A DNA stretch of 33,107 nt from Wenzhouxiangellaceae bacterium (lineage in GTDB: Bacteria; Pseudomonadota; Gammaproteobacteria; Xanthomonadales; Wenzhouxiangellaceae): contig SLIZ01000142.1 of assembly GCA_007135395.1 (NCBI GenBank), positions 1 through 33,107 of the forward strand. The letters are read 5' to 3'. Of this stretch, positions 7,669 to 16,392 are shown one piece after another; positions within the stretch are counted from its first letter, which is position 1, and every line of letters begins with the position of its first letter. The position numbers and the translations under genes are program-made. The notes beneath the pieces were generated by a model. The model did not search any database. It saw only the letters and a list, made by a program, of their open reading frames with translations, and had not been told where the DNA came from.

Positions 7669-8735
7669 AATCTCCGGCTGACCTGGCCCGACCGGAAATC
7701 CGCTCTCTGGTCGCTTACTCATCGGCCCGTTCGGTGGCCAACGGGACCGGGATCCTGCTCGATGCCAATGAGAATCCCTGGCCGCCGACCGGTGACCGGG
7801 GGCTTTCCCTTAACCGGTACCCGGAACCTCAACCGGCCAGACTGCGTCGGCGCCTTTCCGAATACCTGGGCGTGCCCGAGAAATGCCTTCTGATCACCCG
7901 GGGCAGCGATGAGGGCATCGACCTGCTGGTGCGGGGCTTTTGTGCCGCCGGCCAGGACCGGGTGGCGGTGTGCCCGCCGTGTTTCGGCATGTACACCACA
8001 AGCGCGTCCATCCAGGGGGCGGAAACCGTATCGGTTCCCCTTCAGGAGCATGGGGAAGAATTTGGCCTGGACGAGGCAGGTTTGAGCAAGGTTGCCGATG
8101 CCCGCCTGACCTTTCTGTGTTCCCCCAACAATCCCACCGGGACCATCATCGATGCCGAGGCGCTGATCCGCCTGGCCGGCGAGCGCACGGATCGGGGCCT
8201 GGTCGTCGTCGACGAGGCCTACCAGGAGTTCACCCGGCAACCATCGGCCATTCGCCTGCTGGACCGGTTGCCCAACCTGGTGGTCCTGCGGACCCTGTCG
8301 AAGGCCTTTGCCCTGGCCGGCTGCCGGGTCGGCGTTGTCGCCGCCCACCCGGACATCATCAACCTGCTGGCTCGGATCATGCCCCCGTACCCCTTGCCGA
8401 CGCCCTCCATCCAGGCCGCACTGGATGTGCTCGACCCGGAAAACCTGGCTCGCATGACCGCCCGGGTGCGGCAATTGCGAGAGGAGCGGGAAGCCCTGGC
8501 CAGAATCCTGCACGCCCACCCGGCAGTCCGGACCGTATGGCCGGGTCACGCCAACTTCATCCTGGTGCGAATCACCGAAGGGCGGAAACTCGTGGCCGAT
8601 GCCGCCCGGGCCGGGATTCGCCTGCGCGACCAGTCAAGCCAGCCGGGACTGAAAGACTGTGTTCGCATAACCGTCGGTACCCCTGAGGAAAATCGGGCAC
8701 TGGCCCGGTTTCTTGAAACCTGGAGTTTTCAATGA
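7665..8735 (+). CDS. hisC: Histidinol-phosphate aminotransferase
   Basis: This PLP-dependent fold-type I aminotransferase converts imidazole acetol phosphate to histidinol phosphate using glutamate. The product has 356 residues. The substrate-binding N-terminus contains the hallmark LDANENPWP, the cofactor region has SPNNPTGT and VVDEAYQEF, and the Schiff-base lysine is K213 in TLSKAFALAG. The GTG start at 7665 overlaps the hisD stop in GTGA and gives the normal family length, whereas the longer open frame starting upstream lies inside hisD and is not needed. Confidence 0.96.
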   Translation: MKSPADLARPEIRSLVAYSSARSVANGTGILLDANENPWPPTGDRGLSLNRYPEPQPARLRRRLSEYLGVPEKCLLITRGSDEGIDLLVRGFCAAGQDRVAVCPPCFGMYTTSASIQGAETVSVPLQEHGEEFGLDEAGLSKVADARLTFLCSPNNPTGTIIDAEALIRLAGERTDRGLVVVDEAYQEFTRQPSAIRLLDRLPNLVVLRTLSKAFALAGCRVGVVAAHPDIINLLARIMPPYPLPTPSIQAALDVLDPENLARMTARVRQLREEREALARILHAHPAVRTVWPGHANFILVRITEGRKLVADAARAGIRLRDQSSQPGLKDCVRITVGTPEENRALARFLETWSFQ

Positions 8736-9814
8736 GCCTGAAGAAGTATCTGTTCCTGGACCGGGATGGTTGCCTGATCGAGGAGCCGGCCGACGAGCAG
8801 GTGGACTCCCTGGACAAGTTCCGCCTGATGCCCCGGGTGATCCCCGCCCTGCTCACGCTCAAGGCCGCCGGCTACCGGTTCGTGATGGTGACCAACCAGG
8901 ACGGACTGGGCACCGAGAGTTTTCCCGAGGACGATTTCCGGCCCGCCCAGGAAATGCTTCTCGGCATCCTGGCAAGCCAGGGCATCGAGTTCGACGACAT
9001 TCTCATCGATCGAAGCCATCCCCGGGACAATGCACCTACCCGCAAGCCTGGAATCGGGTTGGTCACGACCTACTTGCGGGACCGACAGCTCGATTCCCGT
9101 CGCTCGGCAGTCATCGGCGACCGGCAAACGGACATGGAACTGGCTGCGAACATGGGACTGACCGGCATCCGCGTAGGCCCGCAGGGCCAGCCATGGCCGG
9201 AAATCGCCCGGCAGCTGTTGTCGACCCCGCGTACCGGCGAGGTCCATCGCCGGACCCGGGAAACCCGGATTCGGGTGGCGGTCGACCTGGATCGCAGCGA
9301 ACCGGTTTTCACCCGTACCGGCATCGGCTTTTTCGACCACATGCTTGAACAGATCGCCTTCCACGGCGGCTTCGGGCTTGAACTGGAGTGCGAAGGCGAT
9401 CTGACCGTCGACGAGCATCACACCGTGGAGGACTGCGCCCTGGCCCTTGGCCAGGCCATGAACCAGGCCCTGGGTGACCGCTCGGGCATTGGGCGTTACG
9501 GGTTTGTTCTGGCCATGGATGAATCCCGGGCGGAAGTGGCCGTGGATCTTTCCGGGCGACCTTTCTACGTCCAGGAAGGTGAGTTTCCCCGAACCAGCGT
9601 AGGCGGTTTGCATACGGAAATGGTGGGCCATTTCTTCCGGTCCCTGGCCCAGACGCTGGGTGCCGCCATCCATGTGCGGGTCACCGGCGAGAACACCCAC
9701 CACATGGTCGAGGCCGCCTTCAAGGGCGTGGGCCGGGCGTTGCGGCCGGCCCTTGGCCGAACCCCCGGGGGCGGTCAGGCCGGGGCTATCCCGTCGACCA
9801 AGGGAAGCCTGTAA
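8732..9814 (+). CDS. hisB: Bifunctional histidinol-phosphatase / imidazoleglycerol-phosphate dehydratase
   Basis: The 360-residue fusion carries two pathway steps. The N-terminal HAD phosphatase (about 1-165) has the nucleophile motif LDRDG (D10, D12). The C-terminal IGP dehydratase (about 171-360) has the metal-binding motifs FFDHM, DEHHTVED and HHMVEAAFK. In E. coli HisB the phosphatase half binds zinc through a Cys-His-Cys-Cys loop. Here the matching stretch (about 92-106, ending DNAPTRKP) has no cysteine, so structural zinc is probably absent. From memory, xanthomonad HisB proteins look the same and also end in STKGxL. It starts in an ATGA overlap with hisC. Confidence 0.97.
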   Translation: MSLKKYLFLDRDGCLIEEPADEQVDSLDKFRLMPRVIPALLTLKAAGYRFVMVTNQDGLGTESFPEDDFRPAQEMLLGILASQGIEFDDILIDRSHPRDNAPTRKPGIGLVTTYLRDRQLDSRRSAVIGDRQTDMELAANMGLTGIRVGPQGQPWPEIARQLLSTPRTGEVHRRTRETRIRVAVDLDRSEPVFTRTGIGFFDHMLEQIAFHGGFGLELECEGDLTVDEHHTVEDCALALGQAMNQALGDRSGIGRYGFVLAMDESRAEVAVDLSGRPFYVQEGEFPRTSVGGLHTEMVGHFFRSLAQTLGAAIHVRVTGENTHHMVEAAFKGVGRALRPALGRTPGGGQAGAIPSTKGSL

Positions 9815-10446
9815 TGACTGTTGCGGTAATCGATTCGGGCGGGGCCAACCTGGCCTCGGTGGTCCACGCCCTGGGCAGACTGGGCGTCGAAGCGATACTG
9901 ACCCGTGATGCCGATGTCATCCGGCAGGCCGAGCGGGTCATCCTGCCCGGGGTCGGGGCGGCGGCACCGGCCATGGAGTCCCTTCGCTCAGCCGGCCTGA
10001 CCGGTGTGATCCGGACCCTTGAACAACCGGTGCTGGGCATTTGCCTGGGCCTGCAGTTGCTCTTCCAATCCTCCGCCGAAGGCGATGTGGAATGCCTGGG
10101 AATTGTTCCCGGGCAGGTGACCCGGCTGCCCTCCGGGCCGGAGATCCGACTGCTCCACATGGGCTGGAACCAGCTCCGGTGGCATACGGACGATCCCCTG
10201 TCCCGGGGGCTGGCTTCGGATGCCTGGTTCTACTTTGTTCACGGCTACGCGGCACCGGCAGACCGCGCCGTAGCGGTGGCCTCCCACGGCCGGGACTTTG
10301 GTGCCGTGGTCCGGAAAGACAATTTTGTCGCATGCCAGTTTCACCCGGAAAAATCCGGTGGTGCGGGAGCCCGCCTTCTCGCCAATTTCCTTGAACCCCG
10401 GGCCTCCTCTGCGCAACCGGAAATCCTGTCAGGAGGTGCTGCATGA
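9814..10446 (+). CDS. hisH: Imidazole glycerol phosphate synthase, glutaminase subunit
   Basis: HisH hydrolyses glutamine and passes ammonia to HisF. The 210-residue class I amidotransferase shows the oxyanion-strand region PGVGA, the nucleophile elbow GICLGLQ with C77, and the His-Glu pair H177/E179 in FHPEKSG. The start codon overlaps the hisB stop by one base (TAATG). It forms a complex with the hisF product encoded one gene further on. Confidence 0.96.
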   Translation: MTVAVIDSGGANLASVVHALGRLGVEAILTRDADVIRQAERVILPGVGAAAPAMESLRSAGLTGVIRTLEQPVLGICLGLQLLFQSSAEGDVECLGIVPGQVTRLPSGPEIRLLHMGWNQLRWHTDDPLSRGLASDAWFYFVHGYAAPADRAVAVASHGRDFGAVVRKDNFVACQFHPEKSGGAGARLLANFLEPRASSAQPEILSGGAA

Positions 10447-11177
10447 TTGTCATTCCGGCCATTGATCTGCGCGGCGGGCGGGTGGTCCGTCTCGAACAGG
10501 GGGACTATTCCCGTGAAACCGCCTATGCCCGGGATCCGGTGGAACTGGCGCTGGGCTTCCAGAACGCCGGCGCAAGCCTTCTTCATATCGTCGATCTCGA
10601 CGGCGCCCGGAGCGGTGAACAGGCCAATCTGGCCGTCATTCGGGAAATCTGCCGGCAGGTAACCATTCCGGTCCAGACCGGAGGTGGTGTGCGATCGGAA
10701 ACCGACCTTCAAAAACGCCTTGATGCCGGGGTGTCCCGGGTCGTGGTGGGAAGCCTGTGCGTGGAGGATACCGACCAGGTCTGTCGGTGGTTGAACGGCA
10801 CCTACCGGGAACGCATCGTGGCCGGGCTGGATGTCGTGAAAGGGACCGACGGTGGCTGGCTGCCCCGGACCAGCGGATGGACACGACAGGGTCGTCAGGA
10901 CCTGTTCAGCCTGAGCCACCGGTTGATCCAGGCCGGTTTGCAGCATCTGCTTTGTACCGATATCGAACGTGACGGCATGTTCACCGGCCCCAATCTGGGG
11001 CTGTATCGGGAACTGGTCGAAATCCACCCCGGACTCCGGGTCCAGGCCTCGGGTGGCATCCGTTCCCGGGGGGATCTGGTCCGGGTTTCCGCCACCGGTG
11101 CGGCCGGCGTGATCGTCGGAAGAGCCTTGCTGGAAGGCCGGATCGAACTTGACGAGATCGACCGTTGGTCGCCGTAA
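10443..11177 (+). CDS. hisA: ProFAR isomerase (phosphoribosylformimino-AICAR-P isomerase)
   Basis: HisA performs the Amadori rearrangement of ProFAR to PRFAR in a (beta/alpha)8 barrel. The 244-residue sequence begins [15 protein letters not shown] with catalytic D8. The second catalytic aspartate is D130 in AGLDV. The phosphate-binding glycines appear in GGGVR and in SGGIRS near the C-terminus. It overlaps the hisH stop by 4 nt, and its own 3' end contains the start of hisF. Confidence 0.96.
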   Translation: MIVIPAIDLRGGRVVRLEQGDYSRETAYARDPVELALGFQNAGASLLHIVDLDGARSGEQANLAVIREICRQVTIPVQTGGGVRSETDLQKRLDAGVSRVVVGSLCVEDTDQVCRWLNGTYRERIVAGLDVVKGTDGGWLPRTSGWTRQGRQDLFSLSHRLIQAGLQHLLCTDIERDGMFTGPNLGLYRELVEIHPGLRVQASGGIRSRGDLVRVSATGAAGVIVGRALLEGRIELDEIDRWSP

Positions 11178-11944
11178 GAATCATTCCCTGCCTGGATGTA
11201 CGCGATGGCCGGGTGGTCAAGGGCGTGCGCTTCCGCAATCACCGGGACATGGGCGATATCGTGGAACTGGCGCGGTTGTACCGCAATGCCGGGGCCGACG
11301 AGCTGGTGTTCTACGACATCACCGCCAGCCCCCAGCGGCGAAGCGTGGCCATGGACTGGATCGAGCGACTTGCCGAAATCCTGGACATTCCTTTCTGCGT
11401 GGCCGGAGGGATCCGCTCCGTTGACACCGCCCGGGCCGTGCTCAAGGCCGGGGCGGACAAGATCTCGGTCAACTCCCCGGCCCTGGAAAGACCCGGGCTG
11501 ATCGGTGAACTGGCCGATGCCTTCGGCAGCCAGTGTGTCGTAGTGGGCATCGACAGCATCCGGGCGGGTCCCCGACTCCGTGTGCGCCAGTACACCGGTG
11601 ACCCGGACAACATGGTGGACCCGCGCCGGGATACCCGGGAATGGGTCCGGGAGGTTACGCGCCTGGGAGCCGGCGAGATCGTTCTCAACTGTATGGATGC
11701 CGACGGGGTTCGCCAGGGCTTCGATACCGGGCAACTGGCTGGAATCCGGGCAGAAACCGGGTTGCCCCTGATCGCATCCGGCGGCGCCGGATGCCGGCAA
11801 CATTTTCTCGACGTGTTTCGGAAAGCCGATGTGGATGGCGCCCTGGCCGCATCCGTTTTCCATTCCGGCCAGATTGCCATCCCCGAACTCAAGGACTGGC
11901 TGGATCAACAGGGAATCCGGGTTCACCCGGCAAGGAGAGACTAG
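11165..11944 (+). CDS. hisF: Imidazole glycerol phosphate synthase, cyclase subunit
   Basis: HisF accepts ammonia from HisH and closes the imidazole ring, releasing AICAR. The 259-residue barrel has the catalytic acids D11 in [10 protein letters not shown] and D130 in VVVGIDS, plus the phosphate-binding ASGGAG near the C-terminus. The only start that preserves the family N-terminus is TTG at 11165, which lies 13 nt inside hisA. No strong Shine-Dalgarno precedes it, so initiation probably relies on ribosomes finishing hisA. Confidence 0.95.
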   Translation: MVAVRIIPCLDVRDGRVVKGVRFRNHRDMGDIVELARLYRNAGADELVFYDITASPQRRSVAMDWIERLAEILDIPFCVAGGIRSVDTARAVLKAGADKISVNSPALERPGLIGELADAFGSQCVVVGIDSIRAGPRLRVRQYTGDPDNMVDPRRDTREWVREVTRLGAGEIVLNCMDADGVRQGFDTGQLAGIRAETGLPLIASGGAGCRQHFLDVFRKADVDGALAASVFHSGQIAIPELKDWLDQQGIRVHPARRD

Positions 11945-11947
11945 AAG

Positions 11948-12571
11948 ATGGACCAGCAACGGGACCTGAAAAACCTTGCCTGGAACAGGATGAATGGCCT
12001 GCTTCCGGCCATCGTCCAGGATGCCGATGACGGCCGGGTGCTGATGCTCGGCTACATGAACGCCCAGGCTCTGGAAAAAACCCTGGAATCCAGGCGGGTG
12101 ACATTCCATTCACGAAGCAAAAACCGGCTCTGGACCAAGGGGGAAACCTCCGGCAATACGCTGGAACTGGTCGATCTGGTCCCCGACTGCGACTTCGACG
12201 CCCTGCTGGTGCGCGCCCGCCCGGCAGGTCCGGTCTGTCACCTTGGAACCGAAACCTGTTTTGGCAATACCCGGCCACCGCCAGCCGCATTTCTCGGGCA
12301 CCTGGCAAAAGTCATCGAATCGAGAAGGGAGGCCAGCCCGGAGGAAAGTTATACCGCCGGTCTGCTCGCTCAGGGAATCGAGCGTTGCGCCCAGAAGATC
12401 GGCGAGGAGGGTGTGGAGGTTGCCCTGGCCGCGGCATCCGGCGATGAGAAAAGGCTCGTTGCGGAGTCCGCCGATCTTCTCTACCACCTGCTGGTCGGGC
12501 TGGCCGCCGGCGGCGTGGGCTTCGAAGATGTGATCGCAGAACTGGCAGGCAGGCATGGGAAGAAGCGATGA
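11948..12571 (+). CDS. hisIE: Phosphoribosyl-AMP cyclohydrolase / phosphoribosyl-ATP pyrophosphohydrolase
   Basis: This 207-residue HisI-HisE fusion carries out the second and third pathway steps. The HisI part (about 1-115) has GYMNAQAL, WTKGETSGN and the metal ligands in DCDFDALL and CHLGTETCF. The HisE part (about 120-205) has the MazG-like EEGVEVALAA and ESADLLYHLL helices. It is the only his gene here with a clear gap before it and a strong AAGGAG (11932-11937), ten nt before the ATG. It closes the operon. Confidence 0.96.
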   Translation: MDQQRDLKNLAWNRMNGLLPAIVQDADDGRVLMLGYMNAQALEKTLESRRVTFHSRSKNRLWTKGETSGNTLELVDLVPDCDFDALLVRARPAGPVCHLGTETCFGNTRPPPAAFLGHLAKVIESRREASPEESYTAGLLAQGIERCAQKIGEEGVEVALAAASGDEKRLVAESADLLYHLLVGLAAGGVGFEDVIAELAGRHGKKR

Positions 12572-12603
12572 ATCATCGCCGTAAAGCCCGTCGTCACAAC
12601 GGG
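12565..12603 (+). other. Two short hairpins at the end of the his operon
   Basis: GCGATG/CATCGC (12565-12570 and 12574-12579, loop AAT) overlaps the hisIE stop codon. CCCGT/ACGGG (12587-12591 and 12599-12603) follows. Neither has a T-tract, so they are at most a 3'-end stabilising structure or a poor terminator. Read-through into the lipoprotein gene is possible. Confidence 0.35.
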
Positions 12604-12657
12604 TTCGGGGTTCCTTGTCATACAATGACTTTCGCGAACCGGAATCAGGCATTACTC

Positions 12658-13257
12658 ATGGAAAAGCAAGAACCGGAATATCCCTTGATGCAAACCGCAG
12701 CTGCGCTGGTCGTGCTGGTCGCACTGGTTTTCTCGACCGGCTGCGGCTCCCGCCAGGTACAGGAGTCCCTGACCGGCTCCACCGCCCAGCGACTTGTCAC
12801 CCACAGCATCGACGACCTGATCTCCGGCCTGCCCAAGGAAGACTTCGCTGGCCTGGAAGGAAAGTCGGTTTACGTCAACTCCCATTTCATCGAACGTTCG
12901 GAATTCCGGGACTACGCCGATCAGCGACTGAAAGTGGAGCTGCAAAGCCGGTTTGCCATTCAACCGGCTGCCAGCCCCCTGGCCGCCGACAGGATTCTCA
13001 ACGTCTTCTACACTTCCCTGGGCACCGACCATGGACTACTGGGCTTCTACCTGCCCCTGGGTTTCGTACCCGGCGTTTCCGAACATACGCGGATCAACCT
13101 GATCACCCTGGAGCAGTTTCACGGCGTCTCGGAAATGTATTACTACCTGGGGGAGACGGGATCCGAAGTCCGCAGTCAGGTCCACCAGGCCCGGACACGC
13201 ACCGATGCCCTGGGCCTGCCGATCATCACCATTCCCATTTCGACCCTGGACCGCTGA
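12658..13257 (+). CDS. Putative lipoprotein of unknown function
   Basis: I do not recognise the family. The product has 199 residues from ATG 12658, or 189 from ATG 12688, which gives a more standard signal peptide. A hydrophobic run ends in the lipobox FSTGC, so C29 (or C19) should be lipidated and the mature protein anchored on the periplasmic face of a membrane. The mature part has an alternating strand/helix look (SVYVNSHFIERSEFRDYADQ, RILNVFYTSLG) with a hydrophobic GLLGFYLPLGF in the middle. A TACAAT at 12621-12626 could be its own -10, although no good -35 is seen. Confidence 0.75.
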   Translation: MEKQEPEYPLMQTAAALVVLVALVFSTGCGSRQVQESLTGSTAQRLVTHSIDDLISGLPKEDFAGLEGKSVYVNSHFIERSEFRDYADQRLKVELQSRFAIQPAASPLAADRILNVFYTSLGTDHGLLGFYLPLGFVPGVSEHTRINLITLEQFHGVSEMYYYLGETGSEVRSQVHQARTRTDALGLPIITIPISTLDR

Positions 13258-13385
13258 CGCCCGATTGGCCCGGGTATCCCCTCGGTCCGGGCCGGTTTTC
13301 GGTGCTGCTTGCTGGAACCCACACAGCCCACTTTTCGCCGGATCGCCATACAATCAAGCCCTGATCACCCCAGGGAGTGCTGTCC

Positions 13386-14627
13386 GTGACCCGTTCCGAA
13401 TACATCCGCCCGGTCGCCGCCGACCAACGCCTGGAGCACCTGGATATCCTGCGTGGCTTTGCCCTTCTCGGCATCCTTGCAGTCAACATGGAGTATTTCA
13501 CCCGGCCGATACTGGTCATCGCCCTGGGCGGGGACCCGGGGCTCAGTGGCCCGGACCGGGCTGTAGACTGGGCGATCGGCGCCCTGGCCGAAGGCAAGTT
13601 CTACGCCCTGTTTTCGGTGCTTTTCGGGGCCGGCTTCGCTCTCCTTTGGGAGAAATCGGCCGCTGCCGGCGGGGGGTTTTACGGACTGTATCTGCGCCGG
13701 CTCGGGATTCTTGCTCTTATCGGTCTGGCCCACGGCACCCTGGTGTGGTCCGGAGACATCCTGCTGGTCTATGCACTGTGCGGGTTCGTGATGACCTTGT
13801 TGTTCAGCCGCACAGCCGTATCCCGCCTGCCCAAGTGGATGGTGGTGTTCGTAGCCGTTCCGGTGGTGCTCAACTGGTTGTTCCTGATCTCCTTTGAGAT
13901 GTCGAAGGCTGATCCGGCAGGCCATGAGAACCTGCGGGAAATGCTGGCAACCAACAAGGCCAGCCTGGCGGCGAAAATCGATAAGGCCGCCGGCGTTTAC
14001 GGGGCCGGCTCCTGGCTGGAGGTTACCGGCCAGCGGGTAGCGGATTTCCGCTACACCGTCTCCCATGCCCTGTTCTGGGTTCCGCCGGTGCTGGGTTTCT
14101 TCCTCCTCGGACGCTGGCTGATGGCCTCGGGCAAATTGCGCGACCCGGATGGCAGCCACCGCTTCTTCCGTCGCTGGACGGCCATTGGTTTCCTGGCCGG
14201 AGGAACTCTCAGTCTTGCCGGGTATTGGCTTCAGGCCGGCCACTCCCTGCAGTTGCCGTCGATCGAGCTGGCCCTGGGCTCCACCCTGATGGCCGCCGGT
14301 GCGCCCCTGCTGATGCTGGGTTTTCTCAGCCTCGTTGTCCGGACACGCCGCAGCCTTCGATGGCTTGCTCCGACCGGACGAATGGCGCTGACCAACTACC
14401 TCCTGCAGTCGCTGTTCTGGAGCACCTTTTTCTATGGCTACGGACTGGGAATGTGGGAACAGATTCCCCGGGTCTGGCACCCGGTACTGGCCGCGACCTT
14501 CTTTGCCTTGCAGGTACTGTTCAGCGGCTGGTGGATGGCCCGCTTCCGGTTCGGACCTGCCGAGTGGCTCTGGCGCAGCCTGACCTACATGAAATTGCAG
14601 CCCATGCGGCCGTCTTGGGGTGATTAG
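13386..14627 (+). CDS. DUF418-domain integral membrane protein (YeiB-like)
   Basis: About 413 residues with roughly ten hydrophobic helices. The N-terminal RLEHLDILRGFALLGILAVNM is the hallmark of the DUF418/YeiB group. The C-terminal part (about 230-400) contains the GRMALTNYLLQS motif of DUF418, followed by helices containing FFALQVLFSGWWMARFRFGPAEWLWRSLTY. The function of the family is not firmly established; members resemble acyltransferase-3-type membrane proteins and some act as transporters. GTG 13386 is preferred because GGGAG (13373-13377) sits 8 nt upstream; GTG 13377 in the same frame would overlap that site. A TACAAT at 13349-13354 may be its -10. Confidence 0.9.
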   Translation: MTRSEYIRPVAADQRLEHLDILRGFALLGILAVNMEYFTRPILVIALGGDPGLSGPDRAVDWAIGALAEGKFYALFSVLFGAGFALLWEKSAAAGGGFYGLYLRRLGILALIGLAHGTLVWSGDILLVYALCGFVMTLLFSRTAVSRLPKWMVVFVAVPVVLNWLFLISFEMSKADPAGHENLREMLATNKASLAAKIDKAAGVYGAGSWLEVTGQRVADFRYTVSHALFWVPPVLGFFLLGRWLMASGKLRDPDGSHRFFRRWTAIGFLAGGTLSLAGYWLQAGHSLQLPSIELALGSTLMAAGAPLLMLGFLSLVVRTRRSLRWLAPTGRMALTNYLLQSLFWSTFFYGYGLGMWEQIPRVWHPVLAATFFALQVLFSGWWMARFRFGPAEWLWRSLTYMKLQPMRPSWGD

Positions 14628-14685
14628 TGGGCCCGGCACCGGGGACCGGGTCGGACCCCGCTGACAAGATTTCTGAAATTAGCAC

Positions 14686-14714
14686 TTGCTTTTCGGCCTG
14701 TTTGCCAGTAATGT
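14686..14714 (+). promoter_or_regulatory. Promoter of the EAL-DUF6502-GTG-repeat operon
   Basis: TTGCTT (14686-14691) and TAATGT (14709-14714) are 17 bp apart. The predicted transcript starts near 14721, inside the palindrome at 14712-14723 that overlaps the end of the -10. The stretch before it (14628-14685) contains only a GC-rich imperfect hairpin around 14640-14660 with no T-tract. Confidence 0.55.
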
Positions 14715-14734
14715 CAATTGACAGGATTGTCAAA
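14712..14734. promoter_or_regulatory. Palindrome TGTCAATTGACA plus extra half-site (operator candidate)
   Basis: A perfect 12-bp palindrome at 14712-14723 is followed, four bases later, by a third TGTCAA copy (14728-14733). It overlaps the -10 and transcript start of the three-gene operon. The position suits a repressor site, but no regulator can be named. Confidence 0.5.
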
Positions 14735-14747
14735 CGGGAGCATCCTA

Positions 14748-15503
14748 ATGAAAATTGCGGCCAATGATGTCGCACCGGGCATAAGAGACCAGATCGGTTT
14801 CTACTCGCCACTGGAGTGTGCGATTGCCCGCCAGGAAATCGTGCCGATCAACGAACTGGAAAGGTCGCGTTCGAAATGGTGGGAGTTTCTGGCCCGCCCG
14901 ACAGGGATCTACGGAAACCTCACGCCGCCGGATTTCGTCCAGATGGCCTATGGCGAACTCCCGGCATTCCGATTCGACCGAATGATGTGCGACCTGGCCA
15001 TCGACTGGCTGGCCGGCAAGGGGCCGGACGACCGAGTCAGCGTCAATGTCCATCCGCTGGCGCTGACCGACTCCACATTCATTCACCATATCCTGAGATC
15101 CGTCGAATTCGCCGGTCTCAAGCCGGGCCAGATCTGCCTTGAGCTGCTCGAAAACCGCATCCCCGAAGAAGTGGCTCCACTGCGATGCGGAATGGAAAGG
15201 CTCAAGGCCAATGGAGTGCTTGTAGCCATTGATGATTTCGGGCGGGGTGCCGGCCAGATTCCTCTTTGCAGTACCGGGCTGATCGAGATCATCAAGATTG
15301 ACCGGTCACTGATTGCACCCCTGGTTCACTCGAAAAGCCACAGAAATCTGCTCACCGGGCTGGTCTCCATGGCCGAACATACCGGTTGCCGACTCGTCGC
15401 CGAAGGGGTCGAGAGCCGGGCCGTACTTTCCATGGTGCAGGATTCCGGTCTGCATTACGCACAGGGGTTCGCTATCCATTCACCTGAAGTCGTGGATATC
15501 TGA
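14748..15503 (+). CDS. EAL-domain protein, probable c-di-GMP phosphodiesterase
   Basis: This 251-residue protein is a stand-alone EAL domain with no membrane segment or sensor domain. The signature is EFL instead of EAL (E46). Other catalytic and metal-binding positions look intact: N100, E132, D162-D163 (IDDFG), K183/D185 (IKIDRS), E222 (EGVES) and Q239 (YAQGF). It can therefore be expected to hydrolyse c-di-GMP to pGpG, or to bind it. ATG 14748 has GGGAG (14736-14740) 7 nt upstream; an in-frame upstream start at 14718 would lie inside the promoter. It leads a three-gene operon; the DUF6502 gene starts 16 nt after its stop. It is more complete catalytically than the two EAL proteins at 23145-24823. 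Confidence 0.88.
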   Translation: MKIAANDVAPGIRDQIGFYSPLECAIARQEIVPINELERSRSKWWEFLARPTGIYGNLTPPDFVQMAYGELPAFRFDRMMCDLAIDWLAGKGPDDRVSVNVHPLALTDSTFIHHILRSVEFAGLKPGQICLELLENRIPEEVAPLRCGMERLKANGVLVAIDDFGRGAGQIPLCSTGLIEIIKIDRSLIAPLVHSKSHRNLLTGLVSMAEHTGCRLVAEGVESRAVLSMVQDSGLHYAQGFAIHSPEVVDI

Positions 15504-15519
15504 ATCTTTAGGAGAAACC

Positions 15520-16356
15520 ATGACCACGAATGTTCGCAATATTTCCCGTTCACCGGACGTAAGCTGGCTTGTTGCAGCCCTTCGCCGGATTCTCCGGCCC
15601 GTGATTCGGCTGTGTGTTGGGAGACTCTCATGCCCGAATCTGGTTGCCGTGGTCCGGCAGTTGTATATCGAGGAGGGGCGCAGAGAGCTTAGCCGGCAAA
15701 ACAATGGCAAACAGACAAAGTCAGCCCTTTCGCTCCTGACCGGCCTGGATTACCGGGCCATTGAGGGCATCGAGAAAGAACAAGGCGATCAGTTCGAATC
15801 ATCCGATATCTCGCCGGAGGCCAGCATTCTTTCGACCTGGTATCGCGAAGAAACCTTTCGTGATCCGGAAACCGATGCACCCCGGTTACTGCCGGTTCTG
15901 GGCAAGGGAATCACCTTCCAGACCCTGGTCATGCGCTGTGCCGGGCGCAGTGTGACGGCCCATTCGGTACTTCAGAAATTGCTCGACAGCGGCAATGTGG
16001 CGATGACCGAGGATGGCCAGGTGGAATTGCGCGAATGGGTTTACTTCCCGTTCAGCCAGTCCCAACAGGCGACCTTCGAAATCCTCTCGGCTTCCTGGTC
16101 GAGACTCGGCAAGGCGGTTACCCACAACGCCACGGAAGATCTTGACCCGGACGACCGCTGGCTTCAGCAGGACCGATGGACCCATCGACTACCGCCGGAA
16201 AAGCGCGAGCAATTTCGCAAGGACCTCAGGGCCCTGCTCGAATCACACATCGTGGAAGCAGAAGAGGTCATGGAAGAATTCGAAGCACCGGTCCAGCAGT
16301 CCAACCATATCTGTGCAGGAGTGGGCTGGTACTACTGGGAAGAACCGGAAGAATAA
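15520..16356 (+). CDS. DUF6502-family protein with N-terminal helix-turn-helix-like region
   Basis: The 278-residue cytoplasmic protein matches my memory of DUF6502. A helical start (RRILRPVIRLCVGR) leads to NLVAVVRQLYIEEGRRELS and a winged-helix-like SALSLLTGLDYRAIEGIEKEQ (about 70-90). A middle region with RLLPVLGKGITFQTLVMRC and a C-terminal acidic helical part (EAEEVMEEFEA) follow. The N-terminal pattern suggests DNA binding, but no function is established for the family. AGGAGA lies 6 nt before the ATG. It is sandwiched between an EAL gene (16-nt gap) and the GTG-repeat gene (36-nt gap) in one transcript, so it may be the regulator or adaptor of the system. Confidence 0.82.
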   Translation: MTTNVRNISRSPDVSWLVAALRRILRPVIRLCVGRLSCPNLVAVVRQLYIEEGRRELSRQNNGKQTKSALSLLTGLDYRAIEGIEKEQGDQFESSDISPEASILSTWYREETFRDPETDAPRLLPVLGKGITFQTLVMRCAGRSVTAHSVLQKLLDSGNVAMTEDGQVELREWVYFPFSQSQQATFEILSASWSRLGKAVTHNATEDLDPDDRWLQQDRWTHRLPPEKREQFRKDLRALLESHIVEAEEVMEEFEAPVQQSNHICAGVGWYYWEEPEE

Positions 16357-16378
16357 TTTGTTACACCCAATTAACGCC

Positions 16379-16386
16379 TAAGGAGG
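16379..16386 (+). promoter_or_regulatory. Very strong Shine-Dalgarno (TAAGGAGG)
   Basis: A full eight-base match to the anti-Shine-Dalgarno lies 6 nt before the ATG at 16393. It is the strongest ribosome-binding site in the window and suggests the repeat protein is made in excess over the two proteins encoded before it. It also fixes the start codon upstream of the IEKxGTG repeats. Confidence 0.8.
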
Positions 16387-16392
16387 CAAGTC

